Origin: Verrucomicrobiota bacterium
GTDB taxonomy: Bacteria > Verrucomicrobiota > Kiritimatiellia > RFP12 > UBA1067
Direction: 5' to 3'
Length of the DNA stretch: 64,000 bases
Assembly (NCBI GenBank): GCA_023269675.1
Contig: JAHFSX010000005.1
Coordinates: 1-64,000 of the forward strand
Shown here: in pieces, positions 27,222-36,456 of the stretch
Numbering within the stretch: the stretch's first letter is position 1
Layout of the letters: each line of letters starts with the position of its first letter
Notes under the pieces: generated by a model
What the model saw: only the letters and a program-made list of their open reading frames with translations
What the model was told of the DNA's origin: nothing
The model's database searches: none
Translations under genes and position numbers: made by a program

Positions 27222-27905
27222 CTATTCGCCGTCCTTTTCCCACCAGGGCTGAGAAACGAAAATGGTCTGGAGGTCGGCGGCCAGATTCAGCACGGTGCGC
27301 CCGCCGGCATTGGTGTAGGCATTCGGATACTGATACCAGTAACAGCGCACCACGGGAAAACGGCTGGCGGAGTAGGGCCAGTTTTTAGGCTTTTGGACGA
27401 CGTCGCCGTGCAGCAGTTGCCAGTTTTTGGCTTCCGCCCAGGACACGCTCCCGTCCCTGTTCGTGTCCACGTCCGCGAGGCTGGGGTGGTCGCCGAGATA
27501 CGATTTCCAGTCCCACTTGCAGGGGGCCTCGCTGAACTCGTAGAGGTAACTCGACCCTTTTTCGTCGGTCTCGGAAGACTGGGTCCACGCGGCGTAGCTG
27601 TCGGGGACGCCGCCTTCCATGCCCCCGGAGGGGTCGGCGCTGGAGACAAGCGCGCCGGCGGGCAGGTACGCTTGGCTGACGAGATTCGTGAGTCTTGCGG
27701 GAAGCTGTCCGTTGTGGTCGCGCGCATAGGCCTGCAGGGCGGCGCTCACCACCCGCAACTCCGCGGCGAGGCGCTCGTACTGCGCGGCGGGTGCCAGCGC
27801 GGCGTACGGCACGAGCGGCTCCATTTTGCCGGAGGAAGTTTGCCGGAAGGAAGAACAGCCCGACAGCCCTGCGGCCAAAACCGCCAGAACAAGAATCCGT
27901 TTCAT
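27222..27905 (-). CDS. Lipoprotein with pseudopilin-like core and EF-hand-like loop
   Basis: A 227-residue lipoprotein with a canonical lipobox (MKRILVLAVLAAGLSGC). Residues about 45-90 (LRVVSAALQAYARDHNGQLPARL) resemble the first helix and loop of type II secretion pseudopilins without the prepilin peptidase site. An EF-hand-like loop DVDTNRDGSVSWAEA lies at about 150, and aromatic-rich segments follow. Not assigned to a named family; a role in surface protein assembly is only a guess. It is 57 bases upstream of the DUF1549/DUF1553 gene on the same strand and could be co-transcribed. Confidence 0.7.
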   Translation of the reverse strand: MKRILVLAVLAAGLSGCSSFRQTSSGKMEPLVPYAALAPAAQYERLAAELRVVSAALQAYARDHNGQLPARLTNLVSQAYLPAGALVSSADPSGGMEGGVPDSYAAWTQSSETDEKGSSYLYEFSEAPCKWDWKSYLGDHPSLADVDTNRDGSVSWAEAKNWQLLHGDVVQKPKNWPYSASRFPVVRCYWYQYPNAYTNAGGRTVLNLAADLQTIFVSQPWWEKDGE

Positions 27906-28072
27906 TTTTTAGCCCCCTTCACTCGTCACGTAACCTGAATCAAAACAGCGCACGAACGCGCACACGCACAGGGCGTGCCGCGACAGCCATACTTGGCGAT
28001 GATTATGCGGGGAACACGTGAAGCAAGTCAAACCCGTTTTGGTGCTGAACGCGGTGCGCGCGCGGGTGTTGC

Positions 28073-28978
28073 TTAGACGTTGCAGAGGGTGACCGCCTGC
28101 TGCAGGCTCTTGAGCGCGTCCGGCCGCTTGGGGATGAACTCCTGCCCGACATAGCCGGTGAAGCCGGTGTCCGCAATCGCCCGCATCAGCTTCGCGTAGT
28201 CGAGCGTCTGCGTCTCGTCGATCTCGTTGCGGCCGGGCATGCCGCCGGTGTGGTAGTGCCCCCAGCAGTCGGCATGCTTCTGGATATCCGCCAGCACGTC
28301 TTCCTTCATCATGGCGGCGTGATAGATGTCGTAGAGCACCTTGACGCGCGGCGAGCCCACGCGGTGCACCAGCTCGACGCACCAGGCCGTGGAGTCGGCC
28401 ATGTAGTCCTTGTGGTTGATGGAGTTGAGCAGCTCCATGCACACGGTGACCTTTTTCTCTTCAGCGTAGCCCGCGATCTTCTTCAGGGCGGTCACGCAGT
28501 TCTTGAGGCCTTCCTGATCGTCCATCCCTTCGCGGTTTCCGGAGAGGGTGATGACGTTGGGGAAACCGGCCGCGGATGTGGCGTCGATGCTCTTGCGGAT
28601 CGCGGCCAGACACGCGTCGTGGTTCTCCAGGCGGTTCAGCCCTTTGGGGATGCTGTGGCTCGGCGTCATGGCGCAGATCAAGCCGTGTTTCTGCAGCGCG
28701 GGCCACTGGTCGGGGCCGACCAGTTCGACCGACTTCAGCCCCATGGCCGCACAGGCGGCGGCAAAGGCGTCGAGCTCCAGCTTCTCCTTCTTCATGAAGC
28801 CGTTGTAGCACCAGAGGCAGACCGACTGTTTGATGCGTCCCTCATTTGCGGCGGCCCATGACGGGAGGACAAGGCCGCCGGCGGTTCCGGCCGCCACGGC
28901 GCCCGCCAGGCCGCGCAACAGGGCCCGGCGCGAACAGCGGTGATTTGACGAAAGCGACTGATCGGAGCCAGCGTTCAT
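28073..28978 (-). CDS. Tat-exported TIM-barrel protein (hydroxypyruvate-isomerase-like)
   Basis: A 301-residue sugar-isomerase-type protein. The N-terminus CSRRALLRGLAGAVAAGTAG is a twin-arginine signal, so it acts outside the cytoplasm. The barrel contains VELVGPDQW, MTPSHSIPKGLNR, VCMELLNSINH with the presumed catalytic Glu, YDIYHAAMM, HYHTGGMPGRNEID and GYVGQEFIP with a second Glu, the layout of hydroxypyruvate isomerase and related xylose-isomerase-like enzymes. Physiological substrate unknown. AAGGAAG seven bases upstream selects the ATG at 28978. Exported members of this family are frequent in PVC bacteria. Confidence 0.87.
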   Translation of the reverse strand: MNAGSDQSLSSNHRCSRRALLRGLAGAVAAGTAGGLVLPSWAAANEGRIKQSVCLWCYNGFMKKEKLELDAFAAACAAMGLKSVELVGPDQWPALQKHGLICAMTPSHSIPKGLNRLENHDACLAAIRKSIDATSAAGFPNVITLSGNREGMDDQEGLKNCVTALKKIAGYAEEKKVTVCMELLNSINHKDYMADSTAWCVELVHRVGSPRVKVLYDIYHAAMMKEDVLADIQKHADCWGHYHTGGMPGRNEIDETQTLDYAKLMRAIADTGFTGYVGQEFIPKRPDALKSLQQAVTLCNV

Positions 28979-29177
28979 GGGCACTTCCTTTTCAGATTAA
29001 GAGGGCTCATTGTTGTTCAACGTCTGGTCTTTTGTCAATAGCCGTGTTCCGCGGGGAAGGGCCTTGCCGACGCCTGCCGGTCGGCTTGACGCACCTGCGC
29101 ATTTTCATCCGTTCGCCGCGACGGCGACCTCGGATTCCGGGTTGTTCTGCCCGCAGGGCCGTGGCGCGCTCAGGCCG

Positions 29178-29202
29178 GCATGTGTCTGGAACAGACACAT
29201 GC
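29178..29202. repeat. Perfect 11-bp hairpin between two minus-strand genes
   Basis: GCATGTGTCTG and CAGACACATGC pair perfectly around a GAA loop, about 25 bases beyond the stop of the CE15 gene. No T-run follows on either strand, so it is either a Rho-independent-like barrier of low quality, an mRNA-stabilising stem, or a single REP hairpin. The rest of 28979-29227 shows no gene. Confidence 0.6.
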
Positions 29203-29227
29203 GAGTCCGAGAACGTCCCTGCCGGAG

Positions 29228-30493
29228 TTATTGCCGGAAATGCCTGTCGGCGTAAGCCAGCATGGCCTGCCAATCCTCACGGGTGACGTCATGCTTGCCC
29301 GCGCGCAGGAAGTAGCCGATGCGGCTGTCCACGAGCTGGCCGGGCGCCGGCCACTCGTTGCGCGCCAGGCCGTCGGTGCCGAGCAGCCGGTAGACCGGAT
29401 CCGCGCCGAGGCCGCCCAGAAATTCGCCCTTGGGGTCCGACCAGAGGTCCTCGGTGGCGCTGGCGATGAGCAGGGGCCGCGGCGCGATGAGCGCGGCCAG
29501 CTCGTGCTGGTCCATCGGCAGGGACGCCTCGTTGTTGGCGTATTGCCGGAAGTCCGGGCAGAACCAGCGCCCGAGCTTGCCGGTCAGGTTGTCGACGGTC
29601 TCGCCGAAGACGCGCTTGCTCAAGGCCGCGCCGCCCGCGCCGGAGTTGTTGGAGACCACGAGGGCAAAGCGCTCGTCCTGCGCGCCCGCCCAAAGGGCGG
29701 CCTTGCCCAGCCGGCTGAAGCCGATCAGCGCCACGCGTTTCGCATCCACCCGCGGGTTGCTCTCCAGATAGTCCAAAGCCCGGCTGGAGGCCCACGCCCA
29801 CGCCCCGAGGCAGCCCCAGTCCTTCGCCCCCGGCTCCGGGCCCAGTCCGCGCGGACCCTCCCGCCAGCGTCCGTCCGCGTCGGGCTCGACCTCGCCATAC
29901 CCGGCTGTCACCACCCCGTAGCCGCGCTCCAGCGCCAGGTCATACTGCCACATCTCCCGGTGGATGCCCCGCCCGGCCTCGGTCGGGGTGTTCTTGACCA
30001 GCCGGTTGGCGTAGAGCCCCATCGCGAAATGTCGCGCCAGCGGGATGTCCGGCTCGTCGGTGGTGGTGTAGTTGCCGTCGAAATTGAAGCCGAGGAACAC
30101 CGGCACCGGCCCCTTGACGCGATTGGGCAGGTAGACGAGCAGCTCCATCTGCCGGCCGTCCTCCTTGCCTTCGAACAGCACGCCCACCCGCAGGCGGGTC
30201 GCCTTGCCGCCGCGCGCGTCCTTCTTCTCCTCGCGCAGCACAAACCGCAGCGACTCCGGCTTGCCCAGCAGCGTTCTGCCGTACATCTCGCTCTCGAACA
30301 GGCGCAGCAGCTCAGGCCGCCGCTTCTCGCGCCACATGCGGGCGTCGGCGACGCGCGTGCCGTCCCGGCAGACCAGCGGGTCCGGCAGGGTGTAAGGCGG
30401 GATCTGCGTCTCGTTGGTGACGGCGCCGGCGGCCAGGCCTTCAGAGGCGCACGCCACCGTGAGCAGAACCGGAAGGACAGCATGGATGGTCAT
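29228..30493 (-). CDS. Glucuronoyl esterase, carbohydrate esterase family 15
   Basis: CE15 enzymes cut ester links between glucuronic acid (for example on glucuronoxylan) and lignin or other alcohols. This 421-residue secreted protein has a signal peptide ending near GLAAG, the nucleophile motif GFSRLGKAALWAGAQDERFA with Ser260, SNNSGAGGAAL, IAPRPLLIASATEDLWSDP and the C-terminal GKHDVTREDW with the catalytic His, all typical of bacterial CE15. GGAG ten bases upstream favours ATG 30493 over 30523. It stands alone on this strand, divergent from the large FAD oxidoreductase gene. Confidence 0.9.
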   Translation of the reverse strand: MTIHAVLPVLLTVACASEGLAAGAVTNETQIPPYTLPDPLVCRDGTRVADARMWREKRRPELLRLFESEMYGRTLLGKPESLRFVLREEKKDARGGKATRLRVGVLFEGKEDGRQMELLVYLPNRVKGPVPVFLGFNFDGNYTTTDEPDIPLARHFAMGLYANRLVKNTPTEAGRGIHREMWQYDLALERGYGVVTAGYGEVEPDADGRWREGPRGLGPEPGAKDWGCLGAWAWASSRALDYLESNPRVDAKRVALIGFSRLGKAALWAGAQDERFALVVSNNSGAGGAALSKRVFGETVDNLTGKLGRWFCPDFRQYANNEASLPMDQHELAALIAPRPLLIASATEDLWSDPKGEFLGGLGADPVYRLLGTDGLARNEWPAPGQLVDSRIGYFLRAGKHDVTREDWQAMLAYADRHFRQ

Positions 30494-30684
30494 GTTCAGG
30501 ATCTCCGATACCGTTGTGAGCAATGACAGGTTCGCCCGTCAGGAAGAATAGAAGGGCATGGTTCCATACCTGCATGTGTAAAGCAAGCGGTTTAGTCATC
30601 TGGCTCGCTTGGGGCTTGACTTGAAAAGAGGGGGCTCTACACTGGGCACACGGTTTACAAATGGATTCGAAGCAGAGGGGGCGT

Positions 30685-33600
30685 ATGCGAAAGAGCGGAT
30701 GGTTTTTGACGGCGGTCTTTGCGGCGGCGGGCGGGCTCGCGCGGGCGGCGGCGGTGGTCGAGTCGGAGCGCGCCATTCCGGTCTGCGAGGACGTGGATGT
30801 CGTGGTGGTCGGCGGCACGTGCGGCGCGGTGGCGGCGGCGCAGGCCGCGGCCCAGGCGGGCGCGAAGGTCTTTCTCGCCGCGCCGCGCCCGTATCTCGGC
30901 GACGATGTGGCGGGCACGCTGCGGCTCTGGCTGGAGCCGGGCGAGGTGCCCGCGTCGCCGCTCGCGAAGGCCCTGTTCGTGCAGGCCGAAACCAACCTTC
31001 CGTTCACCTACAAGACCGACAAGCCGAGCGGCGGCAAGCACAAGGACACCGGAGACATGCTGTGCGACGGGCGTCAGGACGATGTCCAGCACGGCACCGT
31101 CGAGTTCGCGGGGGACGTCGCGGTCCTGGCCGACCTCGGCGGCGCGAAGGCGGTCGCGGCCGTGGAGCTGATGGCGTTCAGGCGGGCGGGCGACTTCGAG
31201 GCCGCTTCCGTGCAGATGTCGGTCAGCGCGGACGGCAAGACGTGGAGCAAGGCCGTCCCGATGCTCCCCGAAGAAGGTTCGGAGCAGGACCTCGTGCGCT
31301 ATGTGGTGCCGCTGGATCAGCCGGCCCGTCACATCAAGGTGGCGGTGAAGATCAAGGAGGGCGCCAAGCGGCTCCTCCTGAGCGAGCTGGTCGTGCGCGC
31401 CGCGGGCGGCGGGACCGCCGTGATCGTGCCGACGCCGCTGCGCGTGAAGCAGGCGCTGGACAAGGCGTTGCTGGACAGCGGGGCGGGCTTCCTGACCAGC
31501 TCCTACGCGACGGACGTGCTGCGCGACGCGGGCGGAAACGTGGCGGGCATCGTCATGGCCAACCGCACCGGACGTCAGGCGGTGCTGGCGAAGGTCGTCA
31601 TCGACGCGACCGAGCGCGGCGCGGTCGCGCGCATGGCGGGCGCGAAGTTCCTGCCTTATCCCGCGGGGCCGCAGCTCTTCACGCGCGTGATCATCGCGGG
31701 CGAGCCGCCGCCGTCGAAAGAGGTCACGGTCAAGGCCCTTTCCGGAGATTACGATTCGCCGGTCACCTCGGGGTCGCGCAAGACCGCGGTCAAGAGCGTG
31801 GCGGGCAAGGCCTATGCGTGCGCGCTGCGGATCGACATGCGCGACGGCTCGTTCAGGTCCTTTGCCGAGGCCGAGCAGGTGGCGCGCGACCGGACCTTCG
31901 TGAAGACGCTGCTGGATGGCGCGGACACGCTGTTCCAGGTGCCTCCCGACCCGATGGCGGGCGCGGCGGCGCTCCAGGGCGAGTGGCCGGGCAGCGAGAA
32001 GGTGGACCTCGGCTGCTTCAGGCCCGCGGGCGTGCCGCGCCTCTATGTGCTGGGCGGCTGCGCGGACCTGCCGCGCGAGGCGGCGGCAAGCCTGCTGCGG
32101 CCCTTGGCGCTGATGGCGGCGGGCGAGCGCGTGGGCGTCGCGGCCGCGGCGGAGGCCCGGGCGCTGGCCTCGCCCAAAGGCGCGGTCCGGCCGGGCAACG
32201 CCGGACAGGCGGCCGAGCGCGGCGAGGTGAAGGAGCTGCTGACCGGGACGCGGCCGTTCCAGAGCGGGCTGCCGACCGTCCGCGCCGAGCGGACGGCACT
32301 GCCGGTGCTGGGCGAGTATGACGTGGTGGTGGTGGGCGGCGGCACCGGCGGCGCGCCGGCGGGCATCGCGGCGGGGCGGCAGGGCGCGAAAGCGCTGGTC
32401 ATCGAGCATCTGCACGGCTTGGGCGGCGTGGGCACGCTCGGCATGATCGGCGTCTACTGGTACGGCAACGCCTGCGGCTTCACGGCGGAGCACGACCGAG
32501 GCGTGGAGGAGCTGGGCGCGGCGGTCCACGTGGTCGGCAAGAACGAGTGGTGGCGGCGCGAGAACCGCAAGGCCGGGACCGAGATCTGGTTCGGCGCCAT
32601 GGGCTGCGGCACGCTGGTCGAGGGAGGCCGCGTGGTCGGCGTGGTGGTGGCGACGCCCGCGGGGCGCGGCGTGGTGCTGGCGAAGAGCGTGGTCGACGCG
32701 ACCGGCAACGCGGAGGTCGCGGCGTCGGCCGGCGCGGCGTGCGTGTTCCAGGGGGCGGAGGAGCTCGCGCTGCAGGGCGTCGGGCTCTCGCCGCGCAAGC
32801 TCGGGGCCAGCTACATCAACTCCGACTTCGGGTACGTCAACGACTGCGACGCGGCGGACCTGTGGCTGTTCGGCGTGCGCGGCCGCGCCGGCGCGGGCAA
32901 GGTCTGGGACGTGTCGCAGATCGTGGAGAGCCGCGAGCGGCAGCGGATCGTGGGCGACTGCTGGGTGACGCCGCTGGACATCGTGAACGAGCGCACCTTC
33001 CCCGACACGGTGGTGCAGGCGCGCAGCAACTTCGACAGCCACGGGTACTCGATCGCGGACATCTGCTACGTCAGCGAGCCGACCGGGAAGAAGGTCTGCT
33101 GGGCCAACGTGCCTTACCGCGCCCTGCTGCCCAAGGGGGTCGAGGGCCTGATGGTCATCGGCCTCGGCATCAGCGCGCACCGCGACGCGATGCCGATCAT
33201 GCGCATGCAGCCGGACGTCCAGAACATGGGCTATGTGGCGGGCGTGGCGGGGGCGACGGCCGCGCGCGAGGGCAAGACGTTCCGGACGATCGACGTCAAG
33301 GCGCTGCAGAAGCACCTGGTCAAGCAGGGGAACCTGCCGCCGGAGGTCTTGGGGTGGAGAGACAACGCGGTCGTCGACCGCGAGCGTCTCGCCCTGGCGG
33401 TGAAGCATCTGGGCAACAATTACAAGGACGTTGGGATGGTGCTGGCGCAGACCGAGCAGGCGTTGCCGCAGATCCGGCAGGCGTACGCGCAAGCGCAGAC
33501 GCCTTCGGAAAAGCTCGTGTACGCGCACGTGCTCGGGATTCTCGGCGATGCCGCGGGCGTGGAGACGCTGGCGGCCGTGGTGTCGGGCCAACAGCCCGCG

Positions 33601-34071
33601 CCGCGCATGAACATGACGGGCGAGGCCGCGTTCGGGCGGCGCATGAGCGAGCTCGACAGCTACATCGTGGCGCTGGGGCGGACGCGCGACAAGCGGGCGC
33701 TGGCGCCGCTGCTGGCGGCCGTGGCGCAGATGGATGCCCGTTCGAACTTCACGCGCTTCCGGTCCGTGACGCTGGCGCTGGAGGCGCTCGGCGACCCGGC
33801 GGCGGCCCCGGCGTTGGCCGGCCTGCTGCAGAAGCCCGGCATCGGCGGGTACGCGATGACCGACGTGAAGCTGATCACCGCGGCCGGCGGGTACGGCGGC
33901 GCGGGCGCCGCCGAGCGCAACCTCTGCCTGCGGGAGCTCGCGCTGGCGCGGGCGCTCTACCGGTGCGGCGACTGTCAGGGCGTCGGCGAGAAGGTGCTGA
34001 AGCAGTACGCGCAGGACCTGCGCGGCGTGTACGCCTTGCATGCGACGGCGGTGCTGGGCAAGAGCAAATAG
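30685..34071 (+). CDS. Giant exported double FAD oxidoreductase with HEAT-like tail
   Basis: A 1128-residue protein holding two FAD_oxidored-type units in one chain. After a signal peptide (GWFLTAVFAAAGGLARA), the first Rossmann motif is VVVVGGTCGAVAAAQAAAQAG (about 42). An F5/8-like insert interrupts it at about 130-250. The second motif VVVVGGGTGGAPAGIAAGRQG begins near 548, followed by HGLGGVGTLGMIG and the FAD_oxidored C-terminal region (VIGLGISAHRDAM). Residues about 920-1128 form HEAT/PBS-like helical repeats (AHVLGILGDAAGVETLAAVV, ALEALGDPAAAPALAGLL). The first motif deviates from the usual GxGxxG (GGTCGA), so one FAD site may be altered. GAGGGG before 30685 fixes the start. Confidence 0.85.
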   Translation: MRKSGWFLTAVFAAAGGLARAAAVVESERAIPVCEDVDVVVVGGTCGAVAAAQAAAQAGAKVFLAAPRPYLGDDVAGTLRLWLEPGEVPASPLAKALFVQAETNLPFTYKTDKPSGGKHKDTGDMLCDGRQDDVQHGTVEFAGDVAVLADLGGAKAVAAVELMAFRRAGDFEAASVQMSVSADGKTWSKAVPMLPEEGSEQDLVRYVVPLDQPARHIKVAVKIKEGAKRLLLSELVVRAAGGGTAVIVPTPLRVKQALDKALLDSGAGFLTSSYATDVLRDAGGNVAGIVMANRTGRQAVLAKVVIDATERGAVARMAGAKFLPYPAGPQLFTRVIIAGEPPPSKEVTVKALSGDYDSPVTSGSRKTAVKSVAGKAYACALRIDMRDGSFRSFAEAEQVARDRTFVKTLLDGADTLFQVPPDPMAGAAALQGEWPGSEKVDLGCFRPAGVPRLYVLGGCADLPREAAASLLRPLALMAAGERVGVAAAAEARALASPKGAVRPGNAGQAAERGEVKELLTGTRPFQSGLPTVRAERTALPVLGEYDVVVVGGGTGGAPAGIAAGRQGAKALVIEHLHGLGGVGTLGMIGVYWYGNACGFTAEHDRGVEELGAAVHVVGKNEWWRRENRKAGTEIWFGAMGCGTLVEGGRVVGVVVATPAGRGVVLAKSVVDATGNAEVAASAGAACVFQGAEELALQGVGLSPRKLGASYINSDFGYVNDCDAADLWLFGVRGRAGAGKVWDVSQIVESRERQRIVGDCWVTPLDIVNERTFPDTVVQARSNFDSHGYSIADICYVSEPTGKKVCWANVPYRALLPKGVEGLMVIGLGISAHRDAMPIMRMQPDVQNMGYVAGVAGATAAREGKTFRTIDVKALQKHLVKQGNLPPEVLGWRDNAVVDRERLALAVKHLGNNYKDVGMVLAQTEQALPQIRQAYAQAQTPSEKLVYAHVLGILGDAAGVETLAAVVSGQQPAPRMNMTGEAAFGRRMSELDSYIVALGRTRDKRALAPLLAAVAQMDARSNFTRFRSVTLALEALGDPAAAPALAGLLQKPGIGGYAMTDVKLITAAGGYGGAGAAERNLCLRELALARALYRCGDCQGVGEKVLKQYAQDLRGVYALHATAVLGKSK

Positions 34072-34144
34072 GGGGACGCCTCGGCGAGGGGGCCCTGCCT
34101 TCGGGGCGGGCGGCAGGGGAGTCAGGATTGGAAAGGAACAGGAT

Positions 34145-36340
34145 ATGAAGAGTAAAGCAGTTGTTTTTTATGCGGCCGTCGCGTGTGTCATGGGTGCGGC
34201 CGCGGTGGCCGAGGCCCAGGGCGCGGGGCTGTCCAAAAAAGTCGATCCCCTGATCGGCGTGGTGGGCCACGGCTCGTGCATGCCCGGCCCTTGCCTGCCC
34301 CACGCGTCGGCGTATCCGAGTCCCGACACCCTCAAGCCCACGACCTCGGGGTTCGTCTACGACGATGACGTGGTGGGCTTCTCGCAGCTCCACACCCAGG
34401 GCACCGGCGGCACGCCGACCTACGGCAACTTCCTGGTTTCGCCGCGGCTGGGCCCGGGCATCCGCGCGGCCGACCACGCGTCGCCGATCGCGGATGTGCA
34501 GGCGGCGTGTCACTCGTATCGCGCGACCCTGACGCGCTGGGACACGCGCTGCACCGTGGTGCCCTCCGCGCACGGCGCGCTCTACCGCTTCGAGTTCCCC
34601 GCCAACGACGACGCCCGGCTGGTGTTCGACGTCGCGCGCAAGATCGGCAAGGCGGCCGCGCTGACCAACGGCGAGGTCCGGATCGACGCGGCCACCGGCA
34701 CCATCACCGGCGGCGGCACCTTCGACAGCAACTGGAACCCCGCGCCCTACCGGCTCTTCTTCTGCGCCAAGGTGGACGTGCGCCCCGCGGCCGTCGGCAC
34801 GTGGGCCGGCACCAACGTCGCGGACGGCGCCGCCTCGGCCCGCATCGACAGGCGCGACCCGCTCGGCGCATGGCTGCGCTTCGACACGCGTCAGACGCGC
34901 ACCGTCAACCTCAAGATCGCGGTGTCCTTCACCTCGGCCGAACGCGCCGCCGCCTGGCTGGAGCGCGAGATCCCCGCGTGGGATCTAGACGGGCTGCAGG
35001 CGCAGGCGACGCGCGCGTGGGATGAAGCGCTCTCCGCCATCGCCGTGGAGGGCATGCCCGAGGAGGAGCAGCGGCTCTTCTACACGCACCTCTTCCACAG
35101 CATGGTCCAGCCGCGCGACCGCACCGGCGACGCCGACGGCTGGCCCGTCAACGCGCCCTGCTGGGACGACCACTACACGATGTGGGACACCTGGAAGACG
35201 CTCTTCCCGCTTATGGCGATCGTCCGGCCCGACGTGGTCGCCGGCAACGTGAACTCGTTTGTCGAACGCCTGCACCGCAACGGCCAGGTGGCGGCCGCGT
35301 ACATCCAGGGCAAGGAGTACCGCGTGGGACAGGGCGGCGACGAGGCCGACAACGTCATCGCCGACGCCTACGCCAAGCAGATCCCCGGCATCGACTGGAA
35401 CGCGGCGTGGGAGGTGCTCGCGGCCAACGCCGCGCGGCGCACCGAGGATTACCGCACCAAGGGCTGGGTCGCGCACAAGAGCAAGCATGACTACTGCGGG
35501 CGCATGAAGTCCGGCTCGGGCACGCTCGGCTTCGCCTACAACGACTGGTGCGCGTCGCAGGTGGCGGCGGGCCTCGGCAAGAGCGAGGAAGCCCGGCGCC
35601 TGCTGCAGCGCTCGCGCAACTGGCGCAACGTGTGGGACGCGTCGCTGGCCGACAGCGGCTTCACCGGCTTCATCCGCGCCCGCAACGCCGACGGCACATT
35701 CCAGCCGACGGAGGCCCGCAAAGGCTACAACACCGACTTCTACGAGGGCACCTGCTGGCAGTACTCGTATGTGATACCGCACGACGTGCCGGGCATGATC
35801 GAAGCGATGGGCGGCAAGCAGAAGTTCATCGAGCGGCTCCAGTTCGCCCTGACGAACGACCTGATCGATTTCGGCAACGAGCCCTCGTTCATGACGCTCT
35901 GGCTCTTCGACCAGGTGCAGCGGCCCTATCTGGCCTCGTTCTGGGCCGACAAGCTGCGGTCCCTGTTCACCAAAGCCGGACCTCCCGGAGATGACGACTC
36001 GGGCGCGATGGGCTCGCTCTACGTATTCATGGATGCGGGCTTCTTCCCCTTTGCCGGGCAGGACACCTATTACCTGCACGGGCCGCGCGCGCCGCGCTTC
36101 GCGTTCCGCGTGGCCGGCGGCAAGACCTTCACCGTGACCGCCGCGAACGCCGGCGGAGACAACATCTACGTCCAGTCGGCCACCCTCAACGGCCAGCCGC
36201 TCGAAACGCCGGTCATTCATCACCGCGACATCGTCGCGGGCGGCACGCTGGCCTTCGTCATGGGCAGCCAGCCCTCGGCCTGGGGCTGCGGCGGCGAGTT
36301 CGACGCGGAGCGCGCGCGGCGGGAGACGGCCAAGAAATAG
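34145..36340 (+). CDS. GH92 family glycosidase (exo-alpha-mannosidase type)
   Basis: GH92 enzymes are calcium-dependent inverting exo-alpha-mannosidases. This 731-residue secreted protein has a signal peptide (MKSKAVVFYAAVACVMGAAAVAEA) and starts the mature part with KKVDPLIGVVGHGSCMPGPCLPHASAYPSPDT, the family N-terminal signature. Further landmarks are HTQGTGGTPTYG, DDHYTMWDTWKTLFPLM, LIDFGNEPS and PGDDDSGAMGSLYVFMDAGFFP (calcium and catalytic region). AAAGGAA upstream supports the start. It follows the FAD oxidoreductase by 73 bases on the same strand, probably one transcript. Confidence 0.92.
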   Translation: MKSKAVVFYAAVACVMGAAAVAEAQGAGLSKKVDPLIGVVGHGSCMPGPCLPHASAYPSPDTLKPTTSGFVYDDDVVGFSQLHTQGTGGTPTYGNFLVSPRLGPGIRAADHASPIADVQAACHSYRATLTRWDTRCTVVPSAHGALYRFEFPANDDARLVFDVARKIGKAAALTNGEVRIDAATGTITGGGTFDSNWNPAPYRLFFCAKVDVRPAAVGTWAGTNVADGAASARIDRRDPLGAWLRFDTRQTRTVNLKIAVSFTSAERAAAWLEREIPAWDLDGLQAQATRAWDEALSAIAVEGMPEEEQRLFYTHLFHSMVQPRDRTGDADGWPVNAPCWDDHYTMWDTWKTLFPLMAIVRPDVVAGNVNSFVERLHRNGQVAAAYIQGKEYRVGQGGDEADNVIADAYAKQIPGIDWNAAWEVLAANAARRTEDYRTKGWVAHKSKHDYCGRMKSGSGTLGFAYNDWCASQVAAGLGKSEEARRLLQRSRNWRNVWDASLADSGFTGFIRARNADGTFQPTEARKGYNTDFYEGTCWQYSYVIPHDVPGMIEAMGGKQKFIERLQFALTNDLIDFGNEPSFMTLWLFDQVQRPYLASFWADKLRSLFTKAGPPGDDDSGAMGSLYVFMDAGFFPFAGQDTYYLHGPRAPRFAFRVAGGKTFTVTAANAGGDNIYVQSATLNGQPLETPVIHHRDIVAGGTLAFVMGSQPSAWGCGGEFDAERARRETAKK

Positions 36341-36360
36341 GGTCTCGTTCGTTATCAGGT

Positions 36361-36434
36361 TCGCGCAGAGGACGCCAAGGAAGCAGAGGAATAGGGGAAG
36401 CCGGACTCTGCGGTTCTCTGCGGCCTCTGCGCGA
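36361..36434. repeat. Inverted-repeat element between convergent genes
   Basis: TCGCGCAGAGG (36361-36371) and CCTCTGCGCGA (36424-36434) form a perfect 11-bp inverted repeat enclosing CTCTGCGG repeats. It sits in the 116-base gap between the converging GH92 and sulfatase genes and could act as a bidirectional terminator, although no T-run is present. Confidence 0.55.
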
Positions 36435-36456
36435 CATGAGGACTTTAGTCCAGAGG

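Noticed and set aside
30655-34041. Very long open frame on the minus strand opposite the double FAD oxidoreductase
   Set aside because: Translation is Arg/His/Ala-rich without any family motif; it mirrors the codon pattern of the real plus-strand gene in GC-rich DNA.
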